64,000 bases of DNA from Chlamydia pneumoniae TW-183 (GTDB lineage Bacteria > Chlamydiota > Chlamydiia > Chlamydiales > Chlamydiaceae), in NCBI RefSeq assembly GCF_000007205.1, contig NC_005043.1, positions 1,161,936 to 1,225,935 on the forward strand, given 5' to 3'. Positions within the stretch are counted from its first letter, which is position 1, and every line of letters starts with the position of its first letter. Below the pieces are notes generated by a model. It did not search any database. It was not told the origin of the DNA and was given only the letters and a program-made list of their open reading frames with translations. Shown here piece by piece: positions 56,131 through 64,000 of this stretch. The translations under genes were made by a program, and so were the position numbers.

Positions 56131-57036
56131 TTATTTCCCCGAACAAATTTCGTCAAAGGTTTTAAAATGTGTCTTGCTGATTTTTGCTAAGAGCTCTTTC
56201 CCTCGTTGCTTAGCGATCTCTCTTCCTGCTGCTTTGACATTGAATCCAGCACCTTTAGGAAGCTGTACTTGATATTGTTCTTCCAACTTCTGTATCGACT
56301 GTACAAATGCATCTCTAGCCAATATAGAAGCTGCTGCTACGACTACATCTTGTTCTGCACGTGGCTTTTGTATTAAAGTAATATCGGTTTCTTTTTTTTG
56401 AAGTGCTTTGAGTAGGGTGTATTCTGAAGCTGCAAACTGATCTGAAATAGCAAAGACATCTCCTGCAGGTTTGGGTGCTAAGTTGTTGATAACAGTAGCG
56501 TGGGCCCAAGCAAGAAGTGTATTTAAATTCTGGAATTTCCCATATAGCTCGTTATATTTTTCTGGGTATAGAATGATGACATCGCAGACACATAGTGAGC
56601 GTATGATACGTGCTAAAGAAGCGATTTTCGTGTCTTTGAGATTTTTAGAGTCTTGGACTTTATTCTCATAGAGTTTTTTTAAGATCTCTGCATTCGATGC
56701 ATAGACTGCCGCAATACATAAAGGGCCAAAAAAATCACCTTTCCCTGATTCATCGACTCCCAACCTTGGACGAAGGTCTTGCTCTACCCTTGCATGGGTG
56801 AAGGTATGAAGGATTTCTGGTTCTAAGAAAAATTCTATGAATTCCTCACTTCCTTTACCTTGGATTACGAGTTTCCCGGAGGGGTATAGAGTGCAGGTAA
56901 CAGTGTTAGAGCGAGCTTGAAATACGGTATTCTGTGGCTGAGAAAAGATAAAATTTTTTTCTTTTAGCTGATCTCTTAAATTGTTTTGAGCAGAAGTTGT
57001 TAAAGTAACAACAAATGGTGGCGGCATGCAGGACAT
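56131..57036 (-). CDS. rnhC: Ribonuclease HIII
   Basis: Cleaves RNA in RNA/DNA hybrids. The N-terminal ~90 residues form the TBP-like domain of RNase HIII and the catalytic domain begins LGVDESGKGDFFGPLCIAA, carrying the Asp-Glu-(Gly)-Lys-Gly motif specific to HIII/HII. Later DSKNL and AEQDVVVAAASILARD fit the family. 301 residues; starts at 57036 or 57027 are both possible. Confidence 0.93.
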   Translation of the reverse strand: MSCMPPPFVVTLTTSAQNNLRDQLKEKNFIFSQPQNTVFQARSNTVTCTLYPSGKLVIQGKGSEEFIEFFLEPEILHTFTHARVEQDLRPRLGVDESGKGDFFGPLCIAAVYASNAEILKKLYENKVQDSKNLKDTKIASLARIIRSLCVCDVIILYPEKYNELYGKFQNLNTLLAWAHATVINNLAPKPAGDVFAISDQFAASEYTLLKALQKKETDITLIQKPRAEQDVVVAAASILARDAFVQSIQKLEEQYQVQLPKGAGFNVKAAGREIAKQRGKELLAKISKTHFKTFDEICSGK

Positions 57037-57281
57037 CTACCTATAAATTATAGAAAAAATTTAGAACGGTTGAATTCCTAGTCCTAGGAATCCAGGATGC
57101 AAAGTGCTCATACTTTTTATTTTTGCCTACTATATCGTATAGTTATGACAACTTCCAAGTACAAATTAAACAACAATTTTGTATATTTCTGCAAATAACT
57201 GCGGGGAGCCAAAGATACAAGAGTGTAAGATGTCTGGTATTTTACATTCTTAAGGTTTTGAGAAACACTATATAGGTAATC

Positions 57282-57713
57282 ATGCAAGAACACATACATA
57301 AAGAATTGCTACATCTAGGTGAAATCTTTCGCTCATCACGAGAGTCTCAATCCCTATCGTTAAAGGATGTAGAGGCTGCAACCTCGATACGATATAGTTG
57401 TTTAGAAGCTATTGAACAGGGGTGTTTAGGAAAATTGATTTCTCCAGTTTATGCTCAGGGATTTATTAAGAAATACGCTACGTATCTTGGGTTGGATGGA
57501 GATAGTATCTTACAAGAACATCCTTATGTCATGAAAATTTTTAAAGAGTTTTCAGATCATAATATGGAGATGCTTTTAGACCTTGAATCGATGGGAGGAA
57601 GGAATTCTCCGGAAAGAGCAATTCATTCTTGGTCGAATCTTTGGTGGGCAGGGCTGATCATTATAGGTGGCATCATGGTGTGGTGGCTCGGATCGTTGTT
57701 TTCTATTTTTTAA
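57282..57713 (+). CDS. rodZ: RodZ-like helix-turn-helix membrane protein (CT009-like)
   Basis: 143 residues: an N-terminal Xre-type/HTH_25 domain (LGEIFRSSRESQSLSLKDVEAATSIR, then YLEAIEQG-like CLEAIEQGCLG, and PVYAQGFIKKYATYLGLD) and one C-terminal membrane segment (WWAGLIIIGGIMVWWLG). This is the layout of a short RodZ, which ties MreB filaments to the membrane; chlamydiae use MreB and RodZ for division. Lacks the periplasmic domain of longer RodZ proteins. Confidence 0.85.
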   Translation: MQEHIHKELLHLGEIFRSSRESQSLSLKDVEAATSIRYSCLEAIEQGCLGKLISPVYAQGFIKKYATYLGLDGDSILQEHPYVMKIFKEFSDHNMEMLLDLESMGGRNSPERAIHSWSNLWWAGLIIIGGIMVWWLGSLFSIF

Positions 57714-57720
57714 CTTAAGG

Positions 57721-57748
57721 TCTGTTGGTCTCTATTTAGACCAACAGA
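57721..57748. terminator. 11-bp perfect hairpin, likely bidirectional terminator
   Basis: TCTGTTGGTCT (57721-57731) pairs with AGACCAACAGA (57738-57748) around six bases, between rodZ (plus) and the cysteine-rich gene (minus). No long T run on either side. Confidence 0.6.
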
Positions 57749-57764
57749 TAGGATGGAGTACTTC

Positions 57765-57983
57765 TTACCCTAATTTGAATAGTTGTGAGACTTTCTGAGC
57801 CCCTTGCAAAAGTTGTCTTTGATTTTCAGGAGACCAGGGATCTTCATCCCTACCCTCATCATCCTCAGGACCTAAGGGCTCTCCTAAACCATCACTTCCT
57901 GTTGTACTATCACAGCCATCGGTTCGGTCTCTTCTCTGTTGGGAGCTTCCTCCAACACCGAAGGCACTGGCATGGAATGCCAA
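57765..57983 (-). pseudogene. Displaced 3' tail of the cysteine-rich gene 57910-59280
   Basis: This frame ends EDPWSPENQRQLLQGAQKVS-QLFKLG and is alignable to the C terminus of the paralogue at 59652-61094 (DGNLAYQQRILECSGHLQTLF-LG), including an acidic lead-in. The main frame of 57910-59280 instead ends in an unrelated WRKLPTEKRPNRWL. One extra base (or two missing) between about 57910 and 58000 would explain this. Confidence 0.6.
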
Positions 57984-59280
57984 ATCCTCCGCCTGTCACA
58001 ATACCATCTCTTTCTATTTCGTCGTCATCCCACGGGTCAGGAGGTGGTGGAGCTTGTCTAGGAGCTTCGCCTTGGGTTTGTCTCCAAATGTTCTCTCCAG
58101 CTGTGGTGGTGACTAATACCTTTCTAAGAATTCTTTGCCAAGGACCTTGGACTCTAGGGTCAAGAACAGTTTGCTCTGGATGTAGAGGATCTAAAGGAAG
58201 ATATCCTTTTGAAAGAAGGCATAGAAGGACAAGGACTTCAAATACCTGAGATTCTAAACTCAAACCAATACCAGGACCTAAGAAAGTCGCAAGATCACTG
58301 GCAACAAGTCTTTTTAGTGATTTTTTTATTAAGTCCACAATTTGTTTAGCAGCTTGTCCTAAAGGACCCTTGTAACCGGATTCTAAGCTCAAAACCTCTA
58401 ACCTGGATAATTTTTGTAATAAAGTCCTAAAATTGAGTTTGCATGTAACACGGCATTCTTGAGCGGGGTGCTTCTTTTGTTGAGGAGCTGGCGCGCCTCC
58501 TACAGCACCTTGTAGCTGTTCTTCGTCTGTTGGAGGTGGGGGACAGGGTTGCTGTTCTGGTTGTAGAATCCAACAAGTAGGAGGATTGTCAGATGAAGTT
58601 ACAAAGGAAAGAGCCCCCTCTGAAACAGCTTGAAGTATGAGACTCCATGGTGGTGTCTGTTGCATGTCTTCGCCTAAGCCGTTGTTTTGTAAAAGCTTGA
58701 CTAGAGATTCACCCATGCATCTTGGTTGAGCTGCTTTTAGTAGTTCCCGATGTAGCTTGCAACCATTTTCAACCTCCTGTTTATCCCCGTCACCCAACGG
58801 TTCACCTTGCTCAATCTTCTGTGTACAGTGCGGTAGCTGTTGGAAAGACATACCAACACAAATAGGTCCGTATTGCTGTATAAGTTGTTGTAGAAATTGT
58901 GCTGAGGGATTATCAGGATCATCCACGGTCTCTAAGCAGCATGCGCAACATCCTCCCCATATCCATTGTAAGAAACCAGGACAATGCTCTCTGCACCAGG
59001 GAGTCCCGGTTCTATAACAATAATGTCCTAGACGTTGCATTCTAGCACTATCTAAGAGATTATTAAGTAACGAGCCTGCTTGTTCTACCATACCTAGCAC
59101 ATTGTCTGATCCGAGCGAGATACCCATTTCACGACCTCCAGTCCCAGGCTGTTGTGTAATTACACGTCCACCTTGAGAGCCAGATTGGCCTCCTTCTTGC
59201 AGTGGAATATCTTCTCCTCCGGGATTTGGTGGGGGCGTTTCGCGATAATAACAATTACAATTTCCACATGGAAATGTCAT
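57910..59280 (-). CDS. Cysteine-rich hypothetical protein, copy 1 (3' end frameshifted)
   Basis: 456 residues, no known function. Cysteines cluster near residues 90-130 (GHYCYRTGTPWCREHCPGF, then GGCCACCLETV), and this block aligns with the same block of the neighbour at 59652-61094. A Pro-rich N terminus follows MTFPCGNCNCYY. A hydrophobic/helical C-terminal half (EVLVLLCLLSKGYLPLD) also has a match there. GGAG lies nine bases upstream of the ATG. The final ~30 residues are probably read in the wrong frame (see 57765-57983). Cys clusters suggest metal binding or disulfide-linked envelope protein; undecided. Confidence 0.65.
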   Translation of the reverse strand: MTFPCGNCNCYYRETPPPNPGGEDIPLQEGGQSGSQGGRVITQQPGTGGREMGISLGSDNVLGMVEQAGSLLNNLLDSARMQRLGHYCYRTGTPWCREHCPGFLQWIWGGCCACCLETVDDPDNPSAQFLQQLIQQYGPICVGMSFQQLPHCTQKIEQGEPLGDGDKQEVENGCKLHRELLKAAQPRCMGESLVKLLQNNGLGEDMQQTPPWSLILQAVSEGALSFVTSSDNPPTCWILQPEQQPCPPPPTDEEQLQGAVGGAPAPQQKKHPAQECRVTCKLNFRTLLQKLSRLEVLSLESGYKGPLGQAAKQIVDLIKKSLKRLVASDLATFLGPGIGLSLESQVFEVLVLLCLLSKGYLPLDPLHPEQTVLDPRVQGPWQRILRKVLVTTTAGENIWRQTQGEAPRQAPPPPDPWDDDEIERDGIVTGGGFGIPCQCLRCWRKLPTEKRPNRWL

Positions 59281-59651
59281 AAGGCTTCTCCTTTAGTGAG
59301 GTTGAGTTGTATGGATTTTTATAATTACGAGTTCTTCTAGAAAGGAATTATAGAATGTTCAGATAGAGTATTTTAAAGCGGGTTATTTCTTATTGGATGA
59401 TTAAGAAAAATAGGAAATCTTGATTATGTTTTTTTGTCGAGATTACTTTTAGAGAAAGAGTTTAAAGTGATCGCGGGTTATTAGTCAATTTATTTTTTAA
59501 TTTAACATAGATCCTCTCTTAAGTTTCCTTGTTGTGATGGGATAAATATTTGGGGAAGAAATGCCGCAAAATTTTTTCTAAGTTCTCAAACTTTTCAAGA
59601 AAACATAGATTCTTGGATAGAACAAAAGCTTCGCGGCAAAAAATAGGAATC
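59281..59651. other. Intergenic region between the two cysteine-rich genes
   Basis: About 370 AT-rich bases, no coding frame seen. TGCCGC near 59562 and GCGGCA near 59635 are inverted copies about 65 bases apart; otherwise nothing is identified. It presumably contains the promoter of the gene at 59280. Confidence 0.4.
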
Positions 59652-61094
59652 TTATTCTTTGTTTATTTTTATCCCTAAAAATAGAGTTTGTAAATGACCC
59701 GAGCATTCAAGGATACGCTGTTGATACGCCAAATTCCCATCCTCATCATCATCTTCATTTTCATCTTCTTCTTCGAGACTTGACATGAGAGGGACAGATT
59801 CTGCAGGGGTAGGACAATCAAGACTTTCCTGTCTTACTAATGAGGGTTTCTTTTTTAAAAACGATGCTGAAGTTTTCCCTGTTCTATAGCTGTATTGTAG
59901 TCGATAGAAGATGGTCATAATCGGATCATCTATCATGTGTATATCTACGACAGATGTCTCATCGGTATTTGCAGGGCAATAGCCAATCGCTAACATCAAT
60001 AAAACGACGATATCACGAAAATTTGGGCACGTATAACATATTTCTCCACCTGTGTGCTTTAGAATAGAAGATGTGCTTTGTGATGCAGATAAGAGAAAGC
60101 TATTCAGCATTTTCACAATCAGGAGACCAAAAGGACCTAAAGCTGAAAAATCTCCTGTTTTTAGATTGGTGACTTGGATTTTTCCTAATTGTCTGGCCAT
60201 GCCATTGTCATTGTATTTTTTTGCCACGTACTGGGGCTCTGCACCGACTGAAGATGGGCGTCGCGCATCTCTTGATCCACAGGATAGGCGTGACGTCGTT
60301 AAGGGGCTCGTATTTAAGATATAGCACGCAGGAATGCGTGTAGAATTAGAAGCAGAAGATGTTCCTGAGGCTTCCTCTGATTCTATAGTTTTTTCCCAAG
60401 ACCTTGTAGCAATAAAGCTTAGCACGGCTTGGACTAGTGAATCGTCTAGACCGCGTTCTCTAATGCTGTTGACTCCTTCAAGGAAAAAGTTTTGAGAAAG
60501 GCTCTGCATCGTTCCATAGAGTTGGGTTTTAGCTTCCGAGCAATGCTGTCTAAATTCATTTTTCTGTTCTTCAGACAAAATAGTGTTTTTTTCTACAAGT
60601 TCCATTAAGTTGAGGCCCATAGTTTTAGCAGCTAAAGCAACGGCAATAGGACCATGGGTCTGTTCGCATTCATGGACAAGTCCAGCAACCTGATTATCCT
60701 CTCTGTCTAAGCAACACGCTTTATACGTTCCACAAATGAGTCTTCCAAAAGATCCGCAACGCTGACCACATCCAGTTGCGTAACTGTCATAACAATACTC
60801 TGTACATCCTTGCGTTCGTCTATGTGATAGAATGGAGTCTACCAATTCTCCTGCTTCTTGGATCATGTGTATTGTACTTTCATCACCTTGAGCAGTATTA
60901 AATTGGACACGTTTCTCTACTTTTGTAATTTTAGTAGGTTGCGTAGTTATAGGAGCAGCTCCTCCACTCGAACCAGCTTCTTCGCTTATATCTGAAGCCG
61001 ATTGCCGCGTTGTTTCTTCTGTTGTTGTTACTTCAACCCATTCGCAGTTGAAATTTCCACACATTCTGAACCAAGAATTATTTGGGCAAACCAT
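59652..61094 (-). CDS. Cysteine-rich hypothetical protein, copy 2
   Basis: 480 residues, intact paralogue of 57910-59280. Shared features: MxxP opening with a Cys pair, the cysteine block at about residues 95-135 (TEYCYDSYATGCGQRCGSF, then CCLDRED), QTHGPIAVALAAK (QQYGPICVGMSFQ in copy 1), LGPFGLLIVKMLNSFLLSA, FRDIVVLLMLAIGYCPAN, and an acidic stretch EEEDENEDDDEDG before the C terminus. No signal peptide or membrane anchor is obvious, so it may be cytosolic or type III secreted. An 8-bp hairpin lies in its 5' leader at 61133-61154. Confidence 0.7.
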   Translation of the reverse strand: MVCPNNSWFRMCGNFNCEWVEVTTTEETTRQSASDISEEAGSSGGAAPITTQPTKITKVEKRVQFNTAQGDESTIHMIQEAGELVDSILSHRRTQGCTEYCYDSYATGCGQRCGSFGRLICGTYKACCLDREDNQVAGLVHECEQTHGPIAVALAAKTMGLNLMELVEKNTILSEEQKNEFRQHCSEAKTQLYGTMQSLSQNFFLEGVNSIRERGLDDSLVQAVLSFIATRSWEKTIESEEASGTSSASNSTRIPACYILNTSPLTTSRLSCGSRDARRPSSVGAEPQYVAKKYNDNGMARQLGKIQVTNLKTGDFSALGPFGLLIVKMLNSFLLSASQSTSSILKHTGGEICYTCPNFRDIVVLLMLAIGYCPANTDETSVVDIHMIDDPIMTIFYRLQYSYRTGKTSASFLKKKPSLVRQESLDCPTPAESVPLMSSLEEEDENEDDDEDGNLAYQQRILECSGHLQTLFLGIKINKE

Positions 61095-61738
61095 AGTCGT
61101 ACCTTTTTAATATTTAGATTTATTTAGGTTTTAGAGAGTTGAAAAGAACTCTCTAAGAACAGGAAAAGAGTCGGTATGCTCTGCTTGCGACTGTGCTGTT
61201 TGGAATGGGAAACGAAGGGATCCCAGTGTCTATAGCACAGTAGAGTGAGGCTAAACGTCAAAATTGATTTGAAGAAATTTGAATTGCTGACAAGAGGGGG
61301 AGAGGAATTAAAAACGTCGGACGGAAGAAGATGTTTAGAGCATGTATAAAGAAAATTTTAAATTAGATGCATTATTTCATGGGTCTTACCTTATTTAGAC
61401 TTAAGATGGTAAGGAAGTCTATAAAATCATTTTTTTTAAAATCTACGGAATTTAAAAAATTACTTGATAATGATGTGGAGTCGTAGAAGTGCAAACTCAC
61501 TAGAAATTTCCTGAATTTGAGAAGGAGTTTAAAATAGGTATTCTTGAAAAGATCAATGCACGTGTAGTGGAAAGAAAGGCGTAACCTACACTGGAAGGAG
61601 TTTCTTTTAGAAGAAGGTTTCTTTTTTCGTTGTTAATGACAAAAACTCTCTAAGAACATCGTGTCAACCGTTTTTATTGTTGTGTTTATTTAAAAAAAAG
61701 ATTATATCCTTCATGCAAATTGGTGCTGTTGGAAACAA
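61095..61738. other. 644-base intergenic region
   Basis: No convincing gene. It holds an 8-bp hairpin (AGAGAGTT/AACTCTCT, 61133-61154) close to the start of the minus-strand gene, and a 15-base direct repeat AACTCTCTAAGAACA at 61147-61161 and 61644-61658. A 39-codon ORF at 61367-61486 has no ribosome site and is not called. Confidence 0.5.
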
Positions 61739-62608
61739 ATGTTGAAAATCCAGAAAAAAAGAATGTGTGTCAGCGTAGTCATCACGGTAGGCGCCATAGT
61801 GGGGTTTTTCAATTCTGCAGACGCAGCACCAAAGAAAAAGAAGATCCCTATACAGATTCTCTACTCCTTTACTAAAGTCTCTTCCTATTTAAAAAACGAA
61901 GACGCAAGTACTATATTTTGCGTCGATGTGGATCGTGGACTTCTCCAGCATCGGTATTTAGGTAGTCCAGGATGGCAGGAAACCAGACGTCGGCAGTTAT
62001 TTAAATCCTTAGAAAATCAATCATACGGCAACGAACGTTTAGGAGAAGAAACTCTTGCTATTGATATTTTCAGGAACAAAGAGTGCTTGGAGAGCGAGAT
62101 CCCAGAGCAGATGGAAGCTATCCTTGCAAATTCCTCGGCCTTGGTCTTAGGCATCTCTTCTTTTGGGATCACAGGAATTCCTGCGACTTTGCATAGTTTG
62201 CTTCGACAGAATCTATCTTTCCAAAAACGCTCTATAGCATCGGAGAGCTTCCTTTTAAAGATCGATAGTGCCCCCTCAGATGCCTCTGTTTTTTATAAAG
62301 GCGTGCTTTTCCGCGGAGAGACTGCGATCGTGGATGCGTTAAGCCAATTATTTGCCCAGCTCGATCTTTCTCCTAAAAAAATTATCTTTCTAGGAGAAGA
62401 CCCTGAGGTCGTTCAAGCTGTTGGGTCTGCTTGTATAGGTTGGGGCATGAACTTTTTAGGCCTGGTATACTATCCTGCTCAAGAAAGCCTTTTTTCTTAT
62501 GTTCATCCTTACTCTACAGCAACGGAGCTCCAAGAAGCACAGGGTTTACAAGTAATTTCAGATGAAGTCGCACAGCTTACTTTAAACGCTCTTCCGAAAA
62601 TGAATTAA
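61739..62608 (+). CDS. Secreted HAD-like protein, DUF2608 family, degenerate copy A
   Basis: 289 residues with a signal sequence (VSVVITVGAIVGFFNSADAA) and then a HAD-like fold. Motif I reads DVDRG at residues 63-67: the nucleophile Asp63 is kept but the usual Asp-Thr at its end is Arg-Gly. The later acidic stretch KIIFLGEDPEVVQAVGSAC aligns with IIYIDNQKENVLRIGDLC in the gene at 21494-22282. Likely exported; enzymatic function doubtful. It is followed by a hairpin terminator and by another paralogue. Confidence 0.7.
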   Translation: MLKIQKKRMCVSVVITVGAIVGFFNSADAAPKKKKIPIQILYSFTKVSSYLKNEDASTIFCVDVDRGLLQHRYLGSPGWQETRRRQLFKSLENQSYGNERLGEETLAIDIFRNKECLESEIPEQMEAILANSSALVLGISSFGITGIPATLHSLLRQNLSFQKRSIASESFLLKIDSAPSDASVFYKGVLFRGETAIVDALSQLFAQLDLSPKKIIFLGEDPEVVQAVGSACIGWGMNFLGLVYYPAQESLFSYVHPYSTATELQEAQGLQVISDEVAQLTLNALPKMN

Positions 62609-62627
62609 CATGATGTTAGAACAACAA

Positions 62628-62673
62628 GCCCTACGTATTCTCTTTCCCCCTGAGGGTGCTTAGGGCCCTTTTT
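62628..62673 (+). terminator. Likely terminator after DUF2608 copy A
   Basis: GCCCTA (62628-62633) pairs with TAGGGC (62661-62666), with an inner CCC/GGG hairpin, and T5 follows at 62669-62673. Confidence 0.45.
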
Positions 62674-62780
62674 ATCTAGCATGAGCGGAGATTTAGGTTT
62701 TAGTGAGATTTTTGGTAAATATGAAAATATTTTCTTAAAAAGATCATGAAACAGTCATACTTTTGCATTGAAGGATCTTT

Positions 62781-63605
62781 ATGAGACGTTATCTTTTCAT
62801 GGTTCTAGCTTTATGCCTATATAGAGCAGCCCCTCTCGAAGCAGTGGTCATTAAAATTACTGATGCGCAGGCAGTTCTTAAGTTTGCTAGAGAGAAAACT
62901 TTAGTATGTTTCAATATTGAAGATACTGTGGTATTTCCTAAACAGATGGTCGGCCAGTCTGCATGGCTCTACAATAGAGAGCTCGATCTTAAGACTACAC
63001 TCTCCGAAGAACAAGCCAGAGAGCAGGCGTTTCTGGAGTGGATGGGGATTTCTTTTCTTGTCGATTATGAATTGGTGAGCGCGAACTTAAGGAATGTACT
63101 CACAGGCTTATCTTTGAAACGATCTTGGGTACTCGGGATTTCTCAAAGACCTGTGCATTTGATAAAAAATACTCTTCGCATTCTGCGTTCTTTCAACATA
63201 GACTTCACCTCGTGTCCAGCTATTTGTGAAGATGGTTGGCTCTCTCATCCTACAAAGGACACAACATTCGATCAGGCCATGGCTATAGAAAAAAACATTT
63301 TGTTTGTTGGCTCTCTCAAAAACGGTCAGCCCATGGACGCAGCCCTTGAAGTTCTTCTCTCTGGGATCTCTTCTCCTCCTAGCCAAATCATCTATGTGGA
63401 TCAGGATGCAGAACGTTTGCGTTCTATCGGTGCTTTTTGTAAAAAAGCAAACATTTATTTTATAGGGATGCTCTACACCCCAGCCAAGCAGCGTGTAGAA
63501 AGTTACAATCCTAAACTTACTGCGATCCAATGGTCGCAGATTCGTAAGAATCTTTCCGATGAATATTATGAATCCCTCTTGAGCTATGTAAAGAGCAAAG
63601 GGTAG
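62781..63605 (+). CDS. Secreted HAD-like protein, DUF2608 family, degenerate copy B
   Basis: 274 residues with a signal peptide (MRRYLFMVLALCLYRAAPLEA). HAD motif I is FNIEDT at residues 44-49, so the catalytic Asp is replaced by Asn45 and the second Asp by Glu47; as a phosphatase it should be inactive. The later motif IIYVDQDAERLRSIGAFC is kept, as in its relatives. AAGGAT precedes the ATG. May bind a ligand rather than catalyse. Confidence 0.72.
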   Translation: MRRYLFMVLALCLYRAAPLEAVVIKITDAQAVLKFAREKTLVCFNIEDTVVFPKQMVGQSAWLYNRELDLKTTLSEEQAREQAFLEWMGISFLVDYELVSANLRNVLTGLSLKRSWVLGISQRPVHLIKNTLRILRSFNIDFTSCPAICEDGWLSHPTKDTTFDQAMAIEKNILFVGSLKNGQPMDAALEVLLSGISSPPSQIIYVDQDAERLRSIGAFCKKANIYFIGMLYTPAKQRVESYNPKLTAIQWSQIRKNLSDEYYESLLSYVKSKG

Positions 63606-63711
63606 TGTCAGCAAATCGATGTGGGAATGGTATCCTGTGGATGGCATAGACACGCAAGGCGTTTTTTATGCCGTTTTTAGATCCTTGTAGGTGCAGAAAA
63701 ACTAAAAAGAT

Positions 63712-63798
63712 CGGAAGAGAAGGGATTCGAACCCCTGGTTCCTGTAAGAGAACTTCTGATTTCGAATCAGACGCATTCGACCACTCTGCCACTCTTCC
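63712..63798 (-). tRNA. tRNA-Ser (anticodon CGA)
   Basis: 87-base class II tRNA on the minus strand. Acceptor GGAAGAG/CTCTTCC with discriminator G73 typical of serine; anticodon arm TCTGA/TCAGA encloses TTCGAAA (CGA, reading UCG). The long variable arm and GGTTCGAATCC T-arm are present; CCA is not encoded. Confidence 0.95.
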
Positions 63799-63969
63799 GT
63801 AATGCTTCAATAGTTTAGAGAATCTACACTCAGATTGTCTACATGTATTGCACAATGTTTTTCATAAATTTATGAAATCATAATGAAGATTAGAGAAGAT
63901 GGCCGAGTAGTGAAGACGAATTCTTAGAGAAAAATTAGAGTGTTTTCTTGCGTATCTAGGCAGAAAACT

Positions 63970-63993
63970 ACCCTCAAGAAGAGGCTTGAGGGT
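63970..63993. terminator. 9-bp hairpin at the window edge
   Basis: ACCCTCAAG (63970-63978) pairs perfectly with CTTGAGGGT (63985-63993). On the minus strand it is followed by AGTTTTCTG, so it probably ends a minus-strand gene beyond the right edge. Confidence 0.5.
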
Positions 63994-64000
63994 GAAACAT

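Noticed and set aside
57785..58249. Plus-strand 154-codon open frame opposite the cysteine-rich gene
   Set aside because: It lies wholly antisense to the minus-strand gene and its displaced tail, has low-complexity His/Ser/Pro content and no ribosome site.
61367..61486. 39-codon ORF in the long intergenic gap
   Set aside because: No ribosome site, no recognisable protein feature and length expected by chance in AT-rich DNA.
63108..63653. Minus-strand 181-codon open frame opposite the HAD-like gene at 62781
   Set aside because: The plus-strand protein has a signal peptide, family motifs and a good ribosome site; the antisense frame shows no domain.
1..64000. Mobile elements or CRISPR arrays
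   Set aside because: No transposase, integrase other than XerD, terminal inverted repeats or regularly spaced repeats were seen.

Overview
The window is a piece of a Chlamydia (Chlamydophila) pneumoniae chromosome. This follows from gene content recognised by reading: the secreted protease CPAF, the CopB2/CopD2 type III translocator cluster, late gene ltuA, the AaxABC arginine-agmatine system, a fused AroDE, a biotin operon, a pterin-type aromatic amino acid hydroxylase, and a species-type family of inclusion-membrane-like proteins preceded by long poly-C tracts. The DNA is AT-rich, genes are tightly packed, and no transposon, phage or CRISPR array was seen.

Layout. 1-4.4 kb: end of an NhaD-type antiporter, CPAF, ispH and a small methyltransferase-like gene. 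4.4-9.4 kb (minus): type III secretion operon of four genes (CT863-like, chaperone Scc3/LcrH-2, CopB2, CopD2). 9.6-17.7 kb: tRNA-Leu, a small secreted protein, xerD, pgi, ltuA, an Inc-type membrane protein, mdhC, a six-helix membrane protein and a D-amino-acid oxidase-like flavoprotein. 17.8-21.3 kb (minus): aaxA-aaxB-aaxC, which imports arginine, decarboxylates it and exports agmatine. 21.5-27.8 kb (minus): shikimate operon aroA-aroK-aroC-aroB-aroDE plus a secreted HAD-like protein. 27.8-32.5 kb (minus): bioB-bioF-bioD-bioA and an uncharacterised ferritin-like di-iron protein, each gene overlapping the next. 32.7-34.4 kb (minus): aromatic amino acid hydroxylase and a YhhQ-type transporter. 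34.3-38.6 kb (plus): dapB-asd-lysC-dapA for diaminopimelate. 38.7-45.0 kb: an accessory zone with a small membrane protein, a broken outer-membrane-type gene with two A8 tracts, and a tandem pair of poly-C genes, the second truncated and split. 45.3-57.7 kb: housekeeping genes (YyaL/SPATA20-like, SurA-like, rsmA, dxs, xseB, xseA, tpiA, secG, def, rnhC, rodZ). 57.7-63.8 kb: two cysteine-rich paralogues (one with a displaced 3' end), two degenerate HAD-like secreted paralogues and tRNA-Ser.

The metabolic genes form three minus-strand modules (arginine/acid handling, chorismate, biotin) and one plus-strand module (DAP), fitting an intracellular bacterium that keeps cofactor and cell-wall precursor synthesis. 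The least explained parts are the di-iron protein coupled to the biotin operon, the palindrome over its likely promoter, the homopolymer-broken genes at 39-44 kb, and the cysteine-rich and HAD-like paralogues at 57-63 kb. Functions are assigned by motif and family recognition without database searches; strain-level statements are inference.
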